Shown piece after piece: positions 5,935-13,069 of a stretch of 16,480 nucleotides of DNA. The notes under the pieces are model-generated. The model saw nothing but the letters and a program-made list of their open reading frames with translations. It had not been told where the DNA came from and did not search any database. The position numbers and the translations under genes are program-made. The stretch lies in assembly GCA_045595605.1 (NCBI GenBank), contig JAZOAS010000163.1, positions 1 through 16,480 of the forward strand. The letters run 5' to 3'. This DNA comes from SIG480 sp045595605. Lineage in GTDB: Bacteria > Bacillota > Clostridia > Oscillospirales > JAAYXM01. How positions within the stretch are numbered: the first letter of the stretch is position 1; every line of letters begins with the position of its first letter.

Positions 5935-7857
5935 CTAACGAACAAACACGAACATGAATACGCAGATTACAGCAGCCGCTGCGACTACCCATGTTACATA
6001 GTCATTTACATTTCCTGAATGGAGATTTCCCATGACCTTGAAGTATCCCTTGAAGTCATGCTTGAAGCCCCAGAAGAGGTCGCTTCCCGCAACATGGGAG
6101 TGCTCGCTCTTTTCACCGCCGAAGAAGGTTGCATGCTTTCCGTCAACTGCTTCCTTTTCGCTTGCAACGATGCGACCGCGTGACTTCTCACCCGTGAGGA
6201 TGACGATGCAAACTGCGATGAGGACTATTGCAAAGAGGACGAGCCACAACACCGGATTCCACATACTGAAGGTTGCCGCCGGAACTTCCATATCGACAAC
6301 TCTGTGGCTTGCGGCAAAGCCGTTGCCCATCATTGTGTCGATGTATTTTGTTACATTGAATGCCGCTTCTGCCGCGGGGCGGAGAAGGTTTGCAGAGACC
6401 CAGTTGTAGAATACGCCGCCGAGCACACAGAGCGCTGACATGATCCACATCGGAATCTGCATAAGGAGCGGAACTTCCTTTGTTTGCTCGAGGTGCTTCG
6501 GAAGCTGACCGAAGAACACTGCCTGGGTAACCTTTATAAACGATGCAAGTGTCATGACAGATACGACGAGAGCAACTATTGTTATGAACGCATATGCAAA
6601 GTTTCCTGTCTGCGTTGCCTTCTCAAAGGTGGACTGATAAATCATCCACTTTGAAGCAAAGCCGTTGAACGGCGGAAGTCCTGAAATTGAGAACGCGCCG
6701 ACAAGGAAGCAGATTGTTGTCTTCGGCATACGCTTTGAAAGACCGCCAAGCTTGTCAAGGTCAGTTGTGCCTGTTGCATACAAAACAGCACCCGCCGCGA
6801 GGAAGAGAAGCCCCTTAAAGAGCGTATGGTTCATCGCGTGGAAAAGACCGCTTGAGAGACCAAGCACTGTTCCGAGACCGATTGCCGTGATGACATAGCC
6901 TATCTGCGAGATACTGTGGAACGCGAGAAGTCTCTTGAAGTCGTGCTGAGCAAGAGCCATTGTTACGCCGACAAACATCGTTATCGCACCGAAGGTTACG
7001 AGAAGGATGTTGAGTGCGGGGATGTCCATAGCACGGAAGATGACATAAGTGAGTCTTATCATTCCGTAAACGCCCGCTTTGTTTACCATTCCCGAGAACA
7101 CCATTGAGATTGATGACGGAGCTGTCATATACGCATCTGCCGCAGGTGTGTGGAACGGTACGATGTAGCTCTTTACGCCAAAGCCCGCAAACATGAGAGC
7201 GAAGGCGAAAAGCGTTGTCGGGTTAAGAGAGTTTGCTGACAAAACGGCTGAAATCTGAGCCATATTGAGAGTTTTGCACTGAGCGTACAAAAGCGCAATA
7301 CCTGAAAGCGTGAGAGATGAGCCGATTGAACCGATTATGAGATACTTAAAACCAGCTTCTAAGCTTCCGAACTTGTTGTTTCTGAAAGAGGCAAGCGCGA
7401 CGGAAGCAAAGGTCATAATCTCTATCATAACGAACATATTGAATATGTCGCCTGTGAGGACAAGACCGAGCACCGAGCCCGAAAGCATAAGGAAGAGCGT
7501 ATAGTAATGACCGAGGTGGTGGTCACGCTCCATATACTTCATAGAGTAAATTGCAGAAAGGAGAACGGTTGTTACGACAAGAAGCGCGAAGAAAAGGTTG
7601 AGCGCGTCTATCTCGTAGCCGATACCTATTGCATAGCCTGCAACGGGAGCCCAGTTACCCATCCAGTAGCTTATAATGTCGCCGTCAATGAGTACGGGCT
7701 TTATAAGCGAAACTATAAGAGCAAATGCGCCGCCTGCCGCGACAAGCGTAAGAGTATTTCTTACAATTTTATTCTTTGCGCCGAAGATTTCGATAAGGAA
7801 CGCAAAGAGGAACAGACCCATAACTGCGATAACAGGGAAATGAGCAAAGTTAATCAT
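5935..7857 (-). CDS. mbhH: NuoL/MrpD-like ion-translocating subunit MbhH, possibly fused to MbhI
   Basis: 640 residues of the proton-conducting quinone oxidoreductase/Mrp antiporter family. Charged residues expected in the membrane ion path are present: E146 (FVMIEIMTFASVAL), K229 (FGVKSYIVPFH), K260 (NKAGVYG), H340 and H344 near K348, and K403 (FNGFASKW). After the usual 14-helix core (to about residue 490) there is an amphipathic stretch, one membrane segment at about 535-555, a hydrophilic region at about 557-610, and a final membrane segment at about 620-638. In archaeal Mbh this C-terminal part resembles a separate gene, mbhI, which I do not find here. It carries Na+ or H+ across the membrane as H2 is made. 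Its ATG overlaps the mbhG stop (ATGA). Confidence 0.94.
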   Translation of the reverse strand: MINFAHFPVIAVMGLFLFAFLIEIFGAKNKIVRNTLTLVAAGGAFALIVSLIKPVLIDGDIISYWMGNWAPVAGYAIGIGYEIDALNLFFALLVVTTVLLSAIYSMKYMERDHHLGHYYTLFLMLSGSVLGLVLTGDIFNMFVMIEIMTFASVALASFRNNKFGSLEAGFKYLIIGSIGSSLTLSGIALLYAQCKTLNMAQISAVLSANSLNPTTLFAFALMFAGFGVKSYIVPFHTPAADAYMTAPSSISMVFSGMVNKAGVYGMIRLTYVIFRAMDIPALNILLVTFGAITMFVGVTMALAQHDFKRLLAFHSISQIGYVITAIGLGTVLGLSSGLFHAMNHTLFKGLLFLAAGAVLYATGTTDLDKLGGLSKRMPKTTICFLVGAFSISGLPPFNGFASKWMIYQSTFEKATQTGNFAYAFITIVALVVSVMTLASFIKVTQAVFFGQLPKHLEQTKEVPLLMQIPMWIMSALCVLGGVFYNWVSANLLRPAAEAAFNVTKYIDTMMGNGFAASHRVVDMEVPAATFSMWNPVLWLVLFAIVLIAVCIVILTGEKSRGRIVASEKEAVDGKHATFFGGEKSEHSHVAGSDLFWGFKHDFKGYFKVMGNLHSGNVNDYVTWVVAAAAVICVFMFVFVR

Positions 7858-8213
7858 CCGCGTATCCTCCTTATCTCATCGGCGTTGAGAGTCTTGTACT
7901 TACGGTAAATCATAATTACAAGAGAGATTGCCATAGCCGTTACGCAAGCGCCGATAACGATTGAAGTAAGCGTAAGAGCCTGCGGTACGGGGTCAACAAA
8001 GAATCTTGATGAGATTCCGTTTAAAAGGTCGCTCATTGTAAAAATCGGAGCGGTACCTACATCGTTCCAGCCGATGCTTACGATGAGAAGGTTTACGCCG
8101 TAGTCGATTATACCGAGACCGAGAACGATTTTGATGAGGTTCTTCTTTACACAAACAGTATAAAGACCGAGAACGATAAGAATAATTGATGCGATATAGT
8201 TAACAATAATCAT
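7854..8213 (-). CDS. mbhG: MrpC/MnhC/NuoK-like subunit MbhG
   Basis: 119 residues with three predicted membrane helices, the standard form of the MrpC/NuoK family. Visible signatures are the N-terminal LIVLGLYTVCVKKNLIKIVLG, then VNLLIVSIGW, and the third helix with PVPQALTLTSIVIGACVTA. The last motif is very typical of MnhC, with DPxPQALxLTxIVI. It forms part of the Mrp-like membrane arm next to MbhH. The ATG overlaps the mbhF stop (TAATG), and its own stop overlaps mbhH. Confidence 0.94.
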   Translation of the reverse strand: MIIVNYIASIILIVLGLYTVCVKKNLIKIVLGLGIIDYGVNLLIVSIGWNDVGTAPIFTMSDLLNGISSRFFVDPVPQALTLTSIVIGACVTAMAISLVIMIYRKYKTLNADEIRRIRG

Positions 8214-8695
8214 TAGTTCTCTTCCTCCTCTTCATCGTCGTCGTTTGCATCCGGAGCAAGAAGGGAGAGAAGGAGCATAAGAAGGAATCCTACGCCCGTA
8301 AGGACCTTAAAGCCTACCGAATAGCCCATAAATGTAATTGTTCCACCGCTTATGAGGTCGCCTACCGCGCCGTTAACAAAGAAGATGTTACGGCAGAAGT
8401 TTGCGCCTGCGATGATACCGCAGAATGCAAGGACCACATAAAGCGTAGCACCGATGGCTTCGCCTGTACGGAGAACTTCTGTGTTGATTGCGTTCTTTAC
8501 CGTGTTGTAGTTATAGCCGAGGTAAAGGAGAATTGCAGCGGCTGCAACCATAACACCGCCCTGGAATCCGCCGCCCGGGGAGACGGTTCCGAAAAGGATG
8601 ATATAAATTCCGAAAACGATAGCAAACGGGAGGAACATATCCGCACCGCATTTGACTATGACATTTTTCTCGGAAATACCGTTTTTGAATTTCAT
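8213..8695 (-). CDS. mbhF: MrpB/MnhB-domain subunit MbhF
   Basis: 160 residues with about four membrane helices. The motif FGTVSPGGGFQGGVMVAAAA (residues about 36-55) is the hallmark of the MnhB/MrpB family (HG-PGGGFQGG). The C-terminus is a short acidic tail (NDDDEEEEEN). It is part of the antiporter-like membrane arm. The start at 8695 overlaps the preceding stop (TAATG), and the GGAGGAT site lies just upstream inside mbhE. A competing reading in another frame from 8705 lacks family similarity and is only a shadow. Confidence 0.93.
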   Translation of the reverse strand: MKFKNGISEKNVIVKCGADMFLPFAIVFGIYIILFGTVSPGGGFQGGVMVAAAAILLYLGYNYNTVKNAINTEVLRTGEAIGATLYVVLAFCGIIAGANFCRNIFFVNGAVGDLISGGTITFMGYSVGFKVLTGVGFLLMLLLSLLAPDANDDDEEEEEN

Positions 8696-9069
8696 TATTC
8701 TTCATCCTCCTTCTTTTTCTTTACTCTTGAAAGGATGACAAAGCTTCCCGCAATAGCTGTGAGAAGAATGAAGGACTCGCCGAGAGTATCAAAGCCTCGG
8801 TAGTCAAAAACTACTGCCGCAACATTGTTCTGCGCCATTGTTCCGACGCCTTCCTCACGGGAGAGGTTCTGCTTTACAATAATATCAGCAATGCTGTTTG
8901 CGTCGCTCATATCAGGGTCTGCGCCCGCTTCGTGGTCAACAAAAAGCTTTGCGGCATCTATATTTCCGTCGTATGTTCTTTCAAAGCCTGTTGCAAAGAC
9001 AACGGCATAGATACCCGCAACGAGGATGACAAGAAGAGAGACGAGCGCAACTATTCTTTTAGCTTTCAT
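8695..9069 (-). CDS. mbhE: Mrp-type membrane subunit MbhE
   Basis: 124 residues: an N-terminal helix (about 7-27), an extracytoplasmic stretch of about 60 residues, and a second helix at about 98-114. The motif NNVAAVVFDYRGFDTLGES (residues about 81-99) is characteristic of the MbhE/MrpA-C-terminal family, which continues into MnhB in fused homologues. It has a lysine- and acid-rich tail (RVKKKKEDEE). It sits between mbhD and mbhF, as in archaeal mbh operons, and overlaps both (ATGA with mbhD, TAATG with mbhF). Confidence 0.9.
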   Translation of the reverse strand: MKAKRIVALVSLLVILVAGIYAVVFATGFERTYDGNIDAAKLFVDHEAGADPDMSDANSIADIIVKQNLSREEGVGTMAQNNVAAVVFDYRGFDTLGESFILLTAIAGSFVILSRVKKKKEDEE

Positions 9070-9329
9070 TTCTCTTCATCCCCCTTTTTTGTTGTTTTCT
9101 TGATTGCTACGATGAATATCGCAGTTGACAAAACTGCGCCTACAGCAGCCTCAGCTATCGCGACATCGGGAGCATGGAGAAGGATAAACTCAAGCGCCAT
9201 AAACGCACCCGTAGCACCGAGAGCGAGGACTGAGGATACGATTCCCTTTGAAACTACGGCAAGAATTGCAGAAGCAACGATGCCTATCATAACAAGGAGG
9301 TTGAGAATAAAAATCAAATCAATCGTCAT
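9066..9329 (-). CDS. mbhD: DUF4040-type membrane subunit MbhD
   Basis: 87 residues with about three membrane helices. LLHAPDVAIAEAAVGAVLST (residues about 50-69) is the signature of the MbhD/DUF4040 family, which equals part of the C-terminal region of MrpA. I choose ATG 9329, with the site GGGGAGG (9339-9345) 9 nt upstream. The frame stays open to 9413, but the longer N-terminus (rich in R, H and Q) only reads back into mrpG and has no ribosome site. The start overlaps the mrpG stop by 11 nt. Confidence 0.9.
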   Translation of the reverse strand: MTIDLIFILNLLVMIGIVASAILAVVSKGIVSSVLALGATGAFMALEFILLHAPDVAIAEAAVGAVLSTAIFIVAIKKTTKKGDEEK

Positions 9330-9669
9330 TTTCAAGATCCTCCCCATATTTGTCACATGTAAGCTTTGCATCCTTTGCGCCGCCACGGCGGTATGCCGCA
9401 CGCGCAACCGCATGACCTGCGATCGGGTTTGTGATTACATAGAAAACTCCCATAACAGCAAGCTTTACTACCATAGCCCAATCGGGAATATCAAGAATGA
9501 ATATCGAATAGAGAATACCGCCGAGGATAACACCCAGAACTCCGAGAGTTGAGATGTTTGTCGATGACTGCATTCTGCAGAAAGAGTCCGGCATTCTTAT
9601 CATGCCGACAACGCCGGCAAGTGCGAAGAATACGCTGATTGCAATAAGAACATCAATTACATATCTCAT
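9319..9669 (-). CDS. mbhC: MrpG/MnhG-like subunit MbhC
   Basis: 116 residues with three membrane helices. The MrpG signature is clear: VGMIRMPDSFCRMQSSTNIS, followed by TLGVLGVILGG (residues about 20-50), and later YVITNPIAGHAVARAAYR. The C-terminal tail is hydrophilic and acidic (ENDD). It belongs to the MrpEFG set, which with MbhD-H forms the sodium/proton-handling arm in Mbh complexes. The start overlaps the mrpF-like stop (CTATGA). Confidence 0.94.
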   Translation of the reverse strand: MRYVIDVLIAISVFFALAGVVGMIRMPDSFCRMQSSTNISTLGVLGVILGGILYSIFILDIPDWAMVVKLAVMGVFYVITNPIAGHAVARAAYRRGGAKDAKLTCDKYGEDLENDD

Positions 9670-9920
9670 AGCTTGCCCTCCAAATAACGGGATACCATAA
9701 CGGAACCGATAAAGCCGAGAACTGCGGTTACCATTGCGATATCGAGATAAACACTTCTTCCGCTATGAAGAGCGAAGAGAATGAGCGCCATATCAGCAAG
9801 AATGTCAATGCTGTCTGCCGCAACTGCACGGTCTATAACGCTCGGGCCCTTGATAAGTCTGTAAAAGAGAGAAAGGGCTAAAACTACAAAGCAGATTGCA
9901 AAGAAAATAAGCTCGTTCAT
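9666..9920 (-). CDS. mbhB: MrpF/MnhF-like subunit MbhB
   Basis: 84 residues with three membrane helices. The MrpF signature is FYRLIKGPSVIDRAVAADSI (residues about 19-38), followed by DMALILFALHSGRSVYLDIA. I choose ATG 9920 (MNELIFF): it overlaps the preceding stop as TAATG and has AGGAGG at 9932-9937, 11 nt upstream. A start at 9944 would add eight residues (MGKEDLGI) but would place the ribosome site inside the gene. Membrane subunit of the ion-translocating arm. Confidence 0.93.
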   Translation of the reverse strand: MNELIFFAICFVVLALSLFYRLIKGPSVIDRAVAADSIDILADMALILFALHSGRSVYLDIAMVTAVLGFIGSVMVSRYLEGKL

Positions 9921-10465
9921 TATTCCCAAATCCTCCTTACCCATTTTTCCAAAGTTCCTGCGATTGCATCAGACGCCTCGGGAATGTCCTTTGACGCGAC
10001 ATCAATCCAGTGGATGTAGTAGTATGTCTCGCCCTTTTCCTCGGCGATGTCGAGAGTAATCGTTCCGGGGGTAAGGGTGATTGAGTTTGCAAGAGCACTC
10101 TCTGCGTACTCGCTCTTAAGGTCAGTCTTTATTTTTACGATGCCCGGGTTAACCGGAAGACTCGGTGAAAGCGCGCGGCGCGCAACATCCACATTCGCCT
10201 TGATAAGCTCCCACGGGAAAGCGATAACGCAGTAGTAAAGACCTGCAAAAAACCTTTTCGGGTTAAACAAGAAAAACGCTTTTTCGTGAATGAAGAATCT
10301 CGCTGTGAACAGCGCCGTGATAACACTCACGATAACACCTGCGACAAGTACCTGCCAGGACGCATCGCCCATAAAGATTGCTGTTATCTGACCGGTTATC
10401 GCAAGCCAGAATATGTAGCAAACTATGGCAGTTGAAAGTATTGCCGGAAATTTTGCCTTTTTCAA
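9920..10465 (-). CDS. mbhA: MrpE/MnhE-like subunit MbhA (TTG start)
   Basis: 181 residues: about two or three N-terminal membrane helices (residues 8-30, 37-55 and 78-92), then a soluble C-terminal domain of about 90 residues. Family features are ELIKANVDVARRALSPSLPV followed by VNPGIVKIKTDL and NSITLTPGTITLDI, all typical of MrpE. The start codon is TTG at 10463-10465, fixed by AGGAGG at 10473-10478 with 7-nt spacing. No upstream ATG fits. It is the first of the antiporter-like genes, 15 nt after hypB. Confidence 0.94.
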   Translation of the reverse strand: MKKAKFPAILSTAIVCYIFWLAITGQITAIFMGDASWQVLVAGVIVSVITALFTARFFIHEKAFFLFNPKRFFAGLYYCVIAFPWELIKANVDVARRALSPSLPVNPGIVKIKTDLKSEYAESALANSITLTPGTITLDIAEEKGETYYYIHWIDVASKDIPEASDAIAGTLEKWVRRIWE

Positions 10466-10472
10466 AGGAACA

Positions 10473-10478
10473 CCTCCT
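10473..10478 (-). promoter_or_regulatory. Ribosome binding site that fixes the TTG start of mbhA
   Basis: AGGAGG on the minus strand, 7 nt before the TTG at 10465. It is the only well-placed site in the hypB-mbhA gap, and supports initiation at a non-ATG codon. Confidence 0.8.
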
Positions 10479-10480
10479 GA

Positions 10481-11140
10481 TTATTCTTTTATCTTCGCGG
10501 CAATCTTACCTGAAAGCCACTCGATAAATTCCTCCGCGCCGTCGCCCGTTTTCGTCGAAACGCGGAAAACCTTTGCCTTACCGTTTAAGTCATATACATT
10601 ACGCTCGACGCGCTTATCGTCAAACTCAAAGTACGGAAGCATATCGTACTTATTCATGACAAGCGCATCGCTCGTGGCAAACATAAGCGGGTATTTCTCA
10701 ACCTTATCATCCCCCTCGGGCACACTGAGTATCGCAACGCGAAAATCTTCGCCGATGTTGAACTCTGCCGGACAGACAAGGTTTCCGATATTCTCAACGA
10801 TGAGAACATCAAGCTCATCGAGATTGAAGAACGAGAGCATATGACGGATTGACATAGCTTCGATATGGCAGGCGCCGTCAGTCTGAAGCTGAACGACGGG
10901 GATGCCCATCTTGTCAATCTTGTCAGCGTCAATCGCACCTGCGATATCGCCCTCGATGACGCCTATTCTGTAAGTGTCACGAAGGCGGTTGATGATGTCG
11001 GTTATGAGGCTTGTCTTGCCGGCGCCCGGCGAGCCCATAACATTCACAAGGCATACCTTCTTCTCAGAAAGCGTTGCCTTTACTTCATCTGAAACATCCT
11101 CGTTCCACTCGAGAATCTGTTTTACTATTTTAATTTCCAC
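10481..11140 (-). CDS. hypB: Hydrogenase nickel incorporation GTPase HypB
   Basis: 219 residues, a short HypB. The Walker A/P-loop GSPGAGKTS is at 36-44. The metal site conserved in the G domain is present as C91-H92 (DGACHIEAM) and C123 (ENIGNLVCPAEF). NKYDMLPY is the guanine-binding NKxD. There is neither an N-terminal CxxCGC motif nor a histidine-rich nickel-storage stretch, so it probably acts in delivery rather than storage. It works with HypA to place Ni in the MbhL active site. It starts with GTG at 11140, overlapping the hypA stop (TAGTG), with GGAGG 7 nt upstream. It lies between the catalytic subunit and the Mrp-like genes. Confidence 0.97.
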   Translation of the reverse strand: MEIKIVKQILEWNEDVSDEVKATLSEKKVCLVNVMGSPGAGKTSLITDIINRLRDTYRIGVIEGDIAGAIDADKIDKMGIPVVQLQTDGACHIEAMSIRHMLSFFNLDELDVLIVENIGNLVCPAEFNIGEDFRVAILSVPEGDDKVEKYPLMFATSDALVMNKYDMLPYFEFDDKRVERNVYDLNGKAKVFRVSTKTGDGAEEFIEWLSGKIAAKIKE

Positions 11141-11481
11141 TACTCAACCTCCAGGCTGTCAACATAGTATTCCCTGCCGGACAAAAGCTTTATCTCAGAG
11201 CTGTCACACTCGGGACAGTGAATCTTCCTTTTGGGAATTTCGCCTTTGTACCCGCAAGCTTTACATTCTATTGTAATGGGAATCTTTTCCACTTTAAGAA
11301 GCGCACCCTCGGCGATAGTTCCTTTTGACGCTATGTTGAAGTATTCCTGAATGCACTCGGGAAGCACTCCCGAGAGCTCGCCGATTTTAAGCCTTATTTC
11401 AAGAATCTTCCGAGCGCCGTGGCGCTCAGCCTCGGGGACTGCGGCTTCTATTATCCCTTCAGTTATTGCAAGCTCGTGCAT
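11140..11481 (-). CDS. hypA: Hydrogenase maturation nickel metallochaperone HypA
   Basis: 113 residues, full length. MHELAIT gives the N-terminal nickel site around H2 and E3. The zinc site is C73-x2-C76 (ECKACGYKG) and C89-x2-C92 (CPECDSSEI). It binds Ni and hands it to the hydrogenase large subunit with HypB. It follows the large subunit gene after 2 nt and overlaps hypB, so it is probably made in step with its client. Confidence 0.97.
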   Translation of the reverse strand: MHELAITEGIIEAAVPEAERHGARKILEIRLKIGELSGVLPECIQEYFNIASKGTIAEGALLKVEKIPITIECKACGYKGEIPKRKIHCPECDSSEIKLLSGREYYVDSLEVE

Positions 11482-11483
11482 AA

Positions 11484-12566
11484 TTATCTGTCCATACAGC
11501 TAAAGCACGGGTCGATGCTTGCGATGATGAGACCCGCGTCTGCGACGGAATTACCCTTGAGCATTGTCGGGATTGTCGGAGCTGTCTTGAAGGTCGGGAC
11601 ATGGATGGAAACACGCTTGTTGAACTCGCTGCCGTCTGTAACGACCTTGTAGCAGAGCTGACCGCGCGGAGCTTCGTGACGGACCATATACTCGCCTGCC
11701 GGAATCTTCGGAATTTTTGTTCCGAGGTTAATCGGGCCGGTCGGGAGCATTTCAAGAGCCTGGCGGATAATCTTTATGCTTTCGAAGTTCTCAAGAACGC
11801 GGATGACAACGCGGGAGAAAACATCGCAGGTGTCAAACACAGCCTTTTCAAACTCAAAGTCTTCGTAGCAGCAGTACGGCGAATCCTTACGGACATCGAC
11901 TGCGACATTTGACGCTCTCGCGTGAGGACCTACCGCACCGATGCGGATAGAATCTTCAGTTGTGAGAACGCCGACGCCCTTTGTTCTGAGGGCAACGGTC
12001 TTATCTGTGAGAAGAATGTCGCGGAGGCGAATCATCGACTGCTCAACCTTATCAAGCATCTCAAGAATCTTTCTTCTCTTGTCGTCGTCAATATCACGGC
12101 GTGAACCGCCGATTGTGACCATACCGTAGTTTACGCGGTTACCTGAGATTTCCTCAAGCATATCCATTATTACTTCGCGCTCGTTCCAGGTGTGCATAAA
12201 GAGGCTGTCGTGACCGACAAGGTGAAGCGCGATACCGAGCCAGAGGAAGTGAGAGTGAAGTCTCTCAAGCTCGTTCATTATAACGCGGATGTACTGTCCT
12301 CTCTTCGGAACATTCATTTCCGCGATGTTTTCAAGCGCCATAGCATATCCGAGAGCGTGAGAGTGCGAGCAGATTCCGCAGACGCGCTCAACGAGAGTTA
12401 CCGTCTGGATAAAATTCTTCTGCTGGGCAAGCTTCTCAATACCTCTGTGGTTATAGCCGATGAAAACCTCGGCAGAGGTAATTTCTTCACCGTTTGTATA
12501 GAGCTTTGCGTGAACAGGCTCCTCAAGCGCCGGATGGTACGGACCGATAGGTACAATATAGCTCAT
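11484..12566 (-). CDS. mbhL: [NiFe]-hydrogenase catalytic large subunit, group 4 (MbhL)
   Basis: 360 residues, usual for group 4. Both NiFe-binding motifs are complete: RVCGICSHSH with C63 and C66 near the N-terminus, and DPCFSCMDR with C354 and C357 at the very end. All four cysteines being present separates it from sulfane-reductase (MbsL) and NuoD relatives, which have lost them. It reduces protons to H2 (reversibly) with electrons from MbhJ, on the cytoplasmic face. The protein stops straight after R360, so there is no C-terminal peptide to cleave after nickel insertion. The ATG at 12566 has GGAGAATA upstream; mbhK precedes it by 2 nt and hypA follows by 2 nt. Confidence 0.97.
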   Translation of the reverse strand: MSYIVPIGPYHPALEEPVHAKLYTNGEEITSAEVFIGYNHRGIEKLAQQKNFIQTVTLVERVCGICSHSHALGYAMALENIAEMNVPKRGQYIRVIMNELERLHSHFLWLGIALHLVGHDSLFMHTWNEREVIMDMLEEISGNRVNYGMVTIGGSRRDIDDDKRRKILEMLDKVEQSMIRLRDILLTDKTVALRTKGVGVLTTEDSIRIGAVGPHARASNVAVDVRKDSPYCCYEDFEFEKAVFDTCDVFSRVVIRVLENFESIKIIRQALEMLPTGPINLGTKIPKIPAGEYMVRHEAPRGQLCYKVVTDGSEFNKRVSIHVPTFKTAPTIPTMLKGNSVADAGLIIASIDPCFSCMDR

Positions 12567-12568
12567 TC

Positions 12569-12961
12569 TTATTCTCCTTTCTTTCCGTGTGCTTTATCGA
12601 TAAGCTCATCCATCGGAGTTACGATAATCTGACCCTGACCGTCGAGCATATTATCAGGCATAAAGAGACGCTTTGAAGTATCAAGGCCTTCAAAGGTCAT
12701 ATCCATAAGCTCGCAGATTTCTCTTTCCGGCCATTCTGCAGCAAGGTCATATATCCCCGAGATTGAGGGCAACACGCTCTCGCCGTCAACCGTGTAGGAC
12801 TCGATACCGTTTCCAACTTCGTATTCGTAGGAAATATTCGGCTTACCCTCGTCGTTGATGAAGCCATGAATCATAGCAAGGGCAACGCCCGCTTTTCTCA
12901 TGCGCTCTGCAGTCGGGATAACCTCGTCCTTTGTGATGGTAATTTTTTTGTATTCCTGCAT
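12569..12961 (-). CDS. mbhK: NuoC/30-kDa-like hydrogenase subunit MbhK (EchD-like)
   Basis: 130 residues, a short NuoC-type protein. The family core is at about 65-102: PSISGIYDLAAEWPEREICE, followed by MTFEGLDTSKRLFMP, matching the complex I 30-kDa pattern (PS..i...A.W.ErE..D..Gi.F.gh.d..r). It has no cofactor and braces the large subunit. It is the first gene of the operon, with GAGGTGG before ATG 12961 and a promoter about 50 nt upstream. Confidence 0.93.
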   Translation of the reverse strand: MQEYKKITITKDEVIPTAERMRKAGVALAMIHGFINDEGKPNISYEYEVGNGIESYTVDGESVLPSISGIYDLAAEWPEREICELMDMTFEGLDTSKRLFMPDNMLDGQGQIIVTPMDELIDKAHGKKGE

Positions 12962-13069
12962 TTTCCCACCTCACCATTTATAATTAATTATTTTTTTGCA
13001 TTCTTAGCTATTATAGCACAGTTTTCGCTATTTGAAAAGGTTAATCGCCATTTTTTATATGTTATTATT
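12962..13069. other. Intergenic region between hypE and the hydrogenase structural operon
   Basis: 108 bp and AT-rich. It contains the extended -10 promoter and the mbhK ribosome site, but no evident stem-loop terminator, RNA gene or riboswitch. Confidence 0.6.
13010..13038 (-). promoter_or_regulatory. Promoter of the hydrogenase structural operon (extended -10)
   Basis: On the minus strand TGC-TATAAT has a perfect -10 (13010-13015) with an extended TG. A weaker -35, TTTTCA (13033-13038), lies 17 bp upstream. Transcription would start near 13003, about 40 nt before mbhK. I see no terminator after hypE, so read-through from the hyp genes may add to it. Confidence 0.62.

Noticed and set aside
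7507..7908. Plus-strand open frame of 133 codons
   Set aside because: Lies opposite mbhH and mbhG, which have strong family motifs; composition is charged and random-looking with no ribosome site.
9330..9413. Longer N-terminus for mbhD
   Set aside because: The extra residues read into mrpG-type coding sequence and lack a ribosome site, whereas ATG 9329 has GGGGAGG at 9 nt and fits the family start.
11484..12566. Interpretation as membrane-bound sulfane reductase (Mbs) or complex I NuoD
   Set aside because: Both CxxC motifs of the NiFe site are intact and a full hyp set is linked, neither of which fits Mbs or NuoD.
12192..12632. Plus-strand open frame of 146 codons
   Set aside because: Antisense to mbhL and mbhK; no recognisable protein and no start signal.
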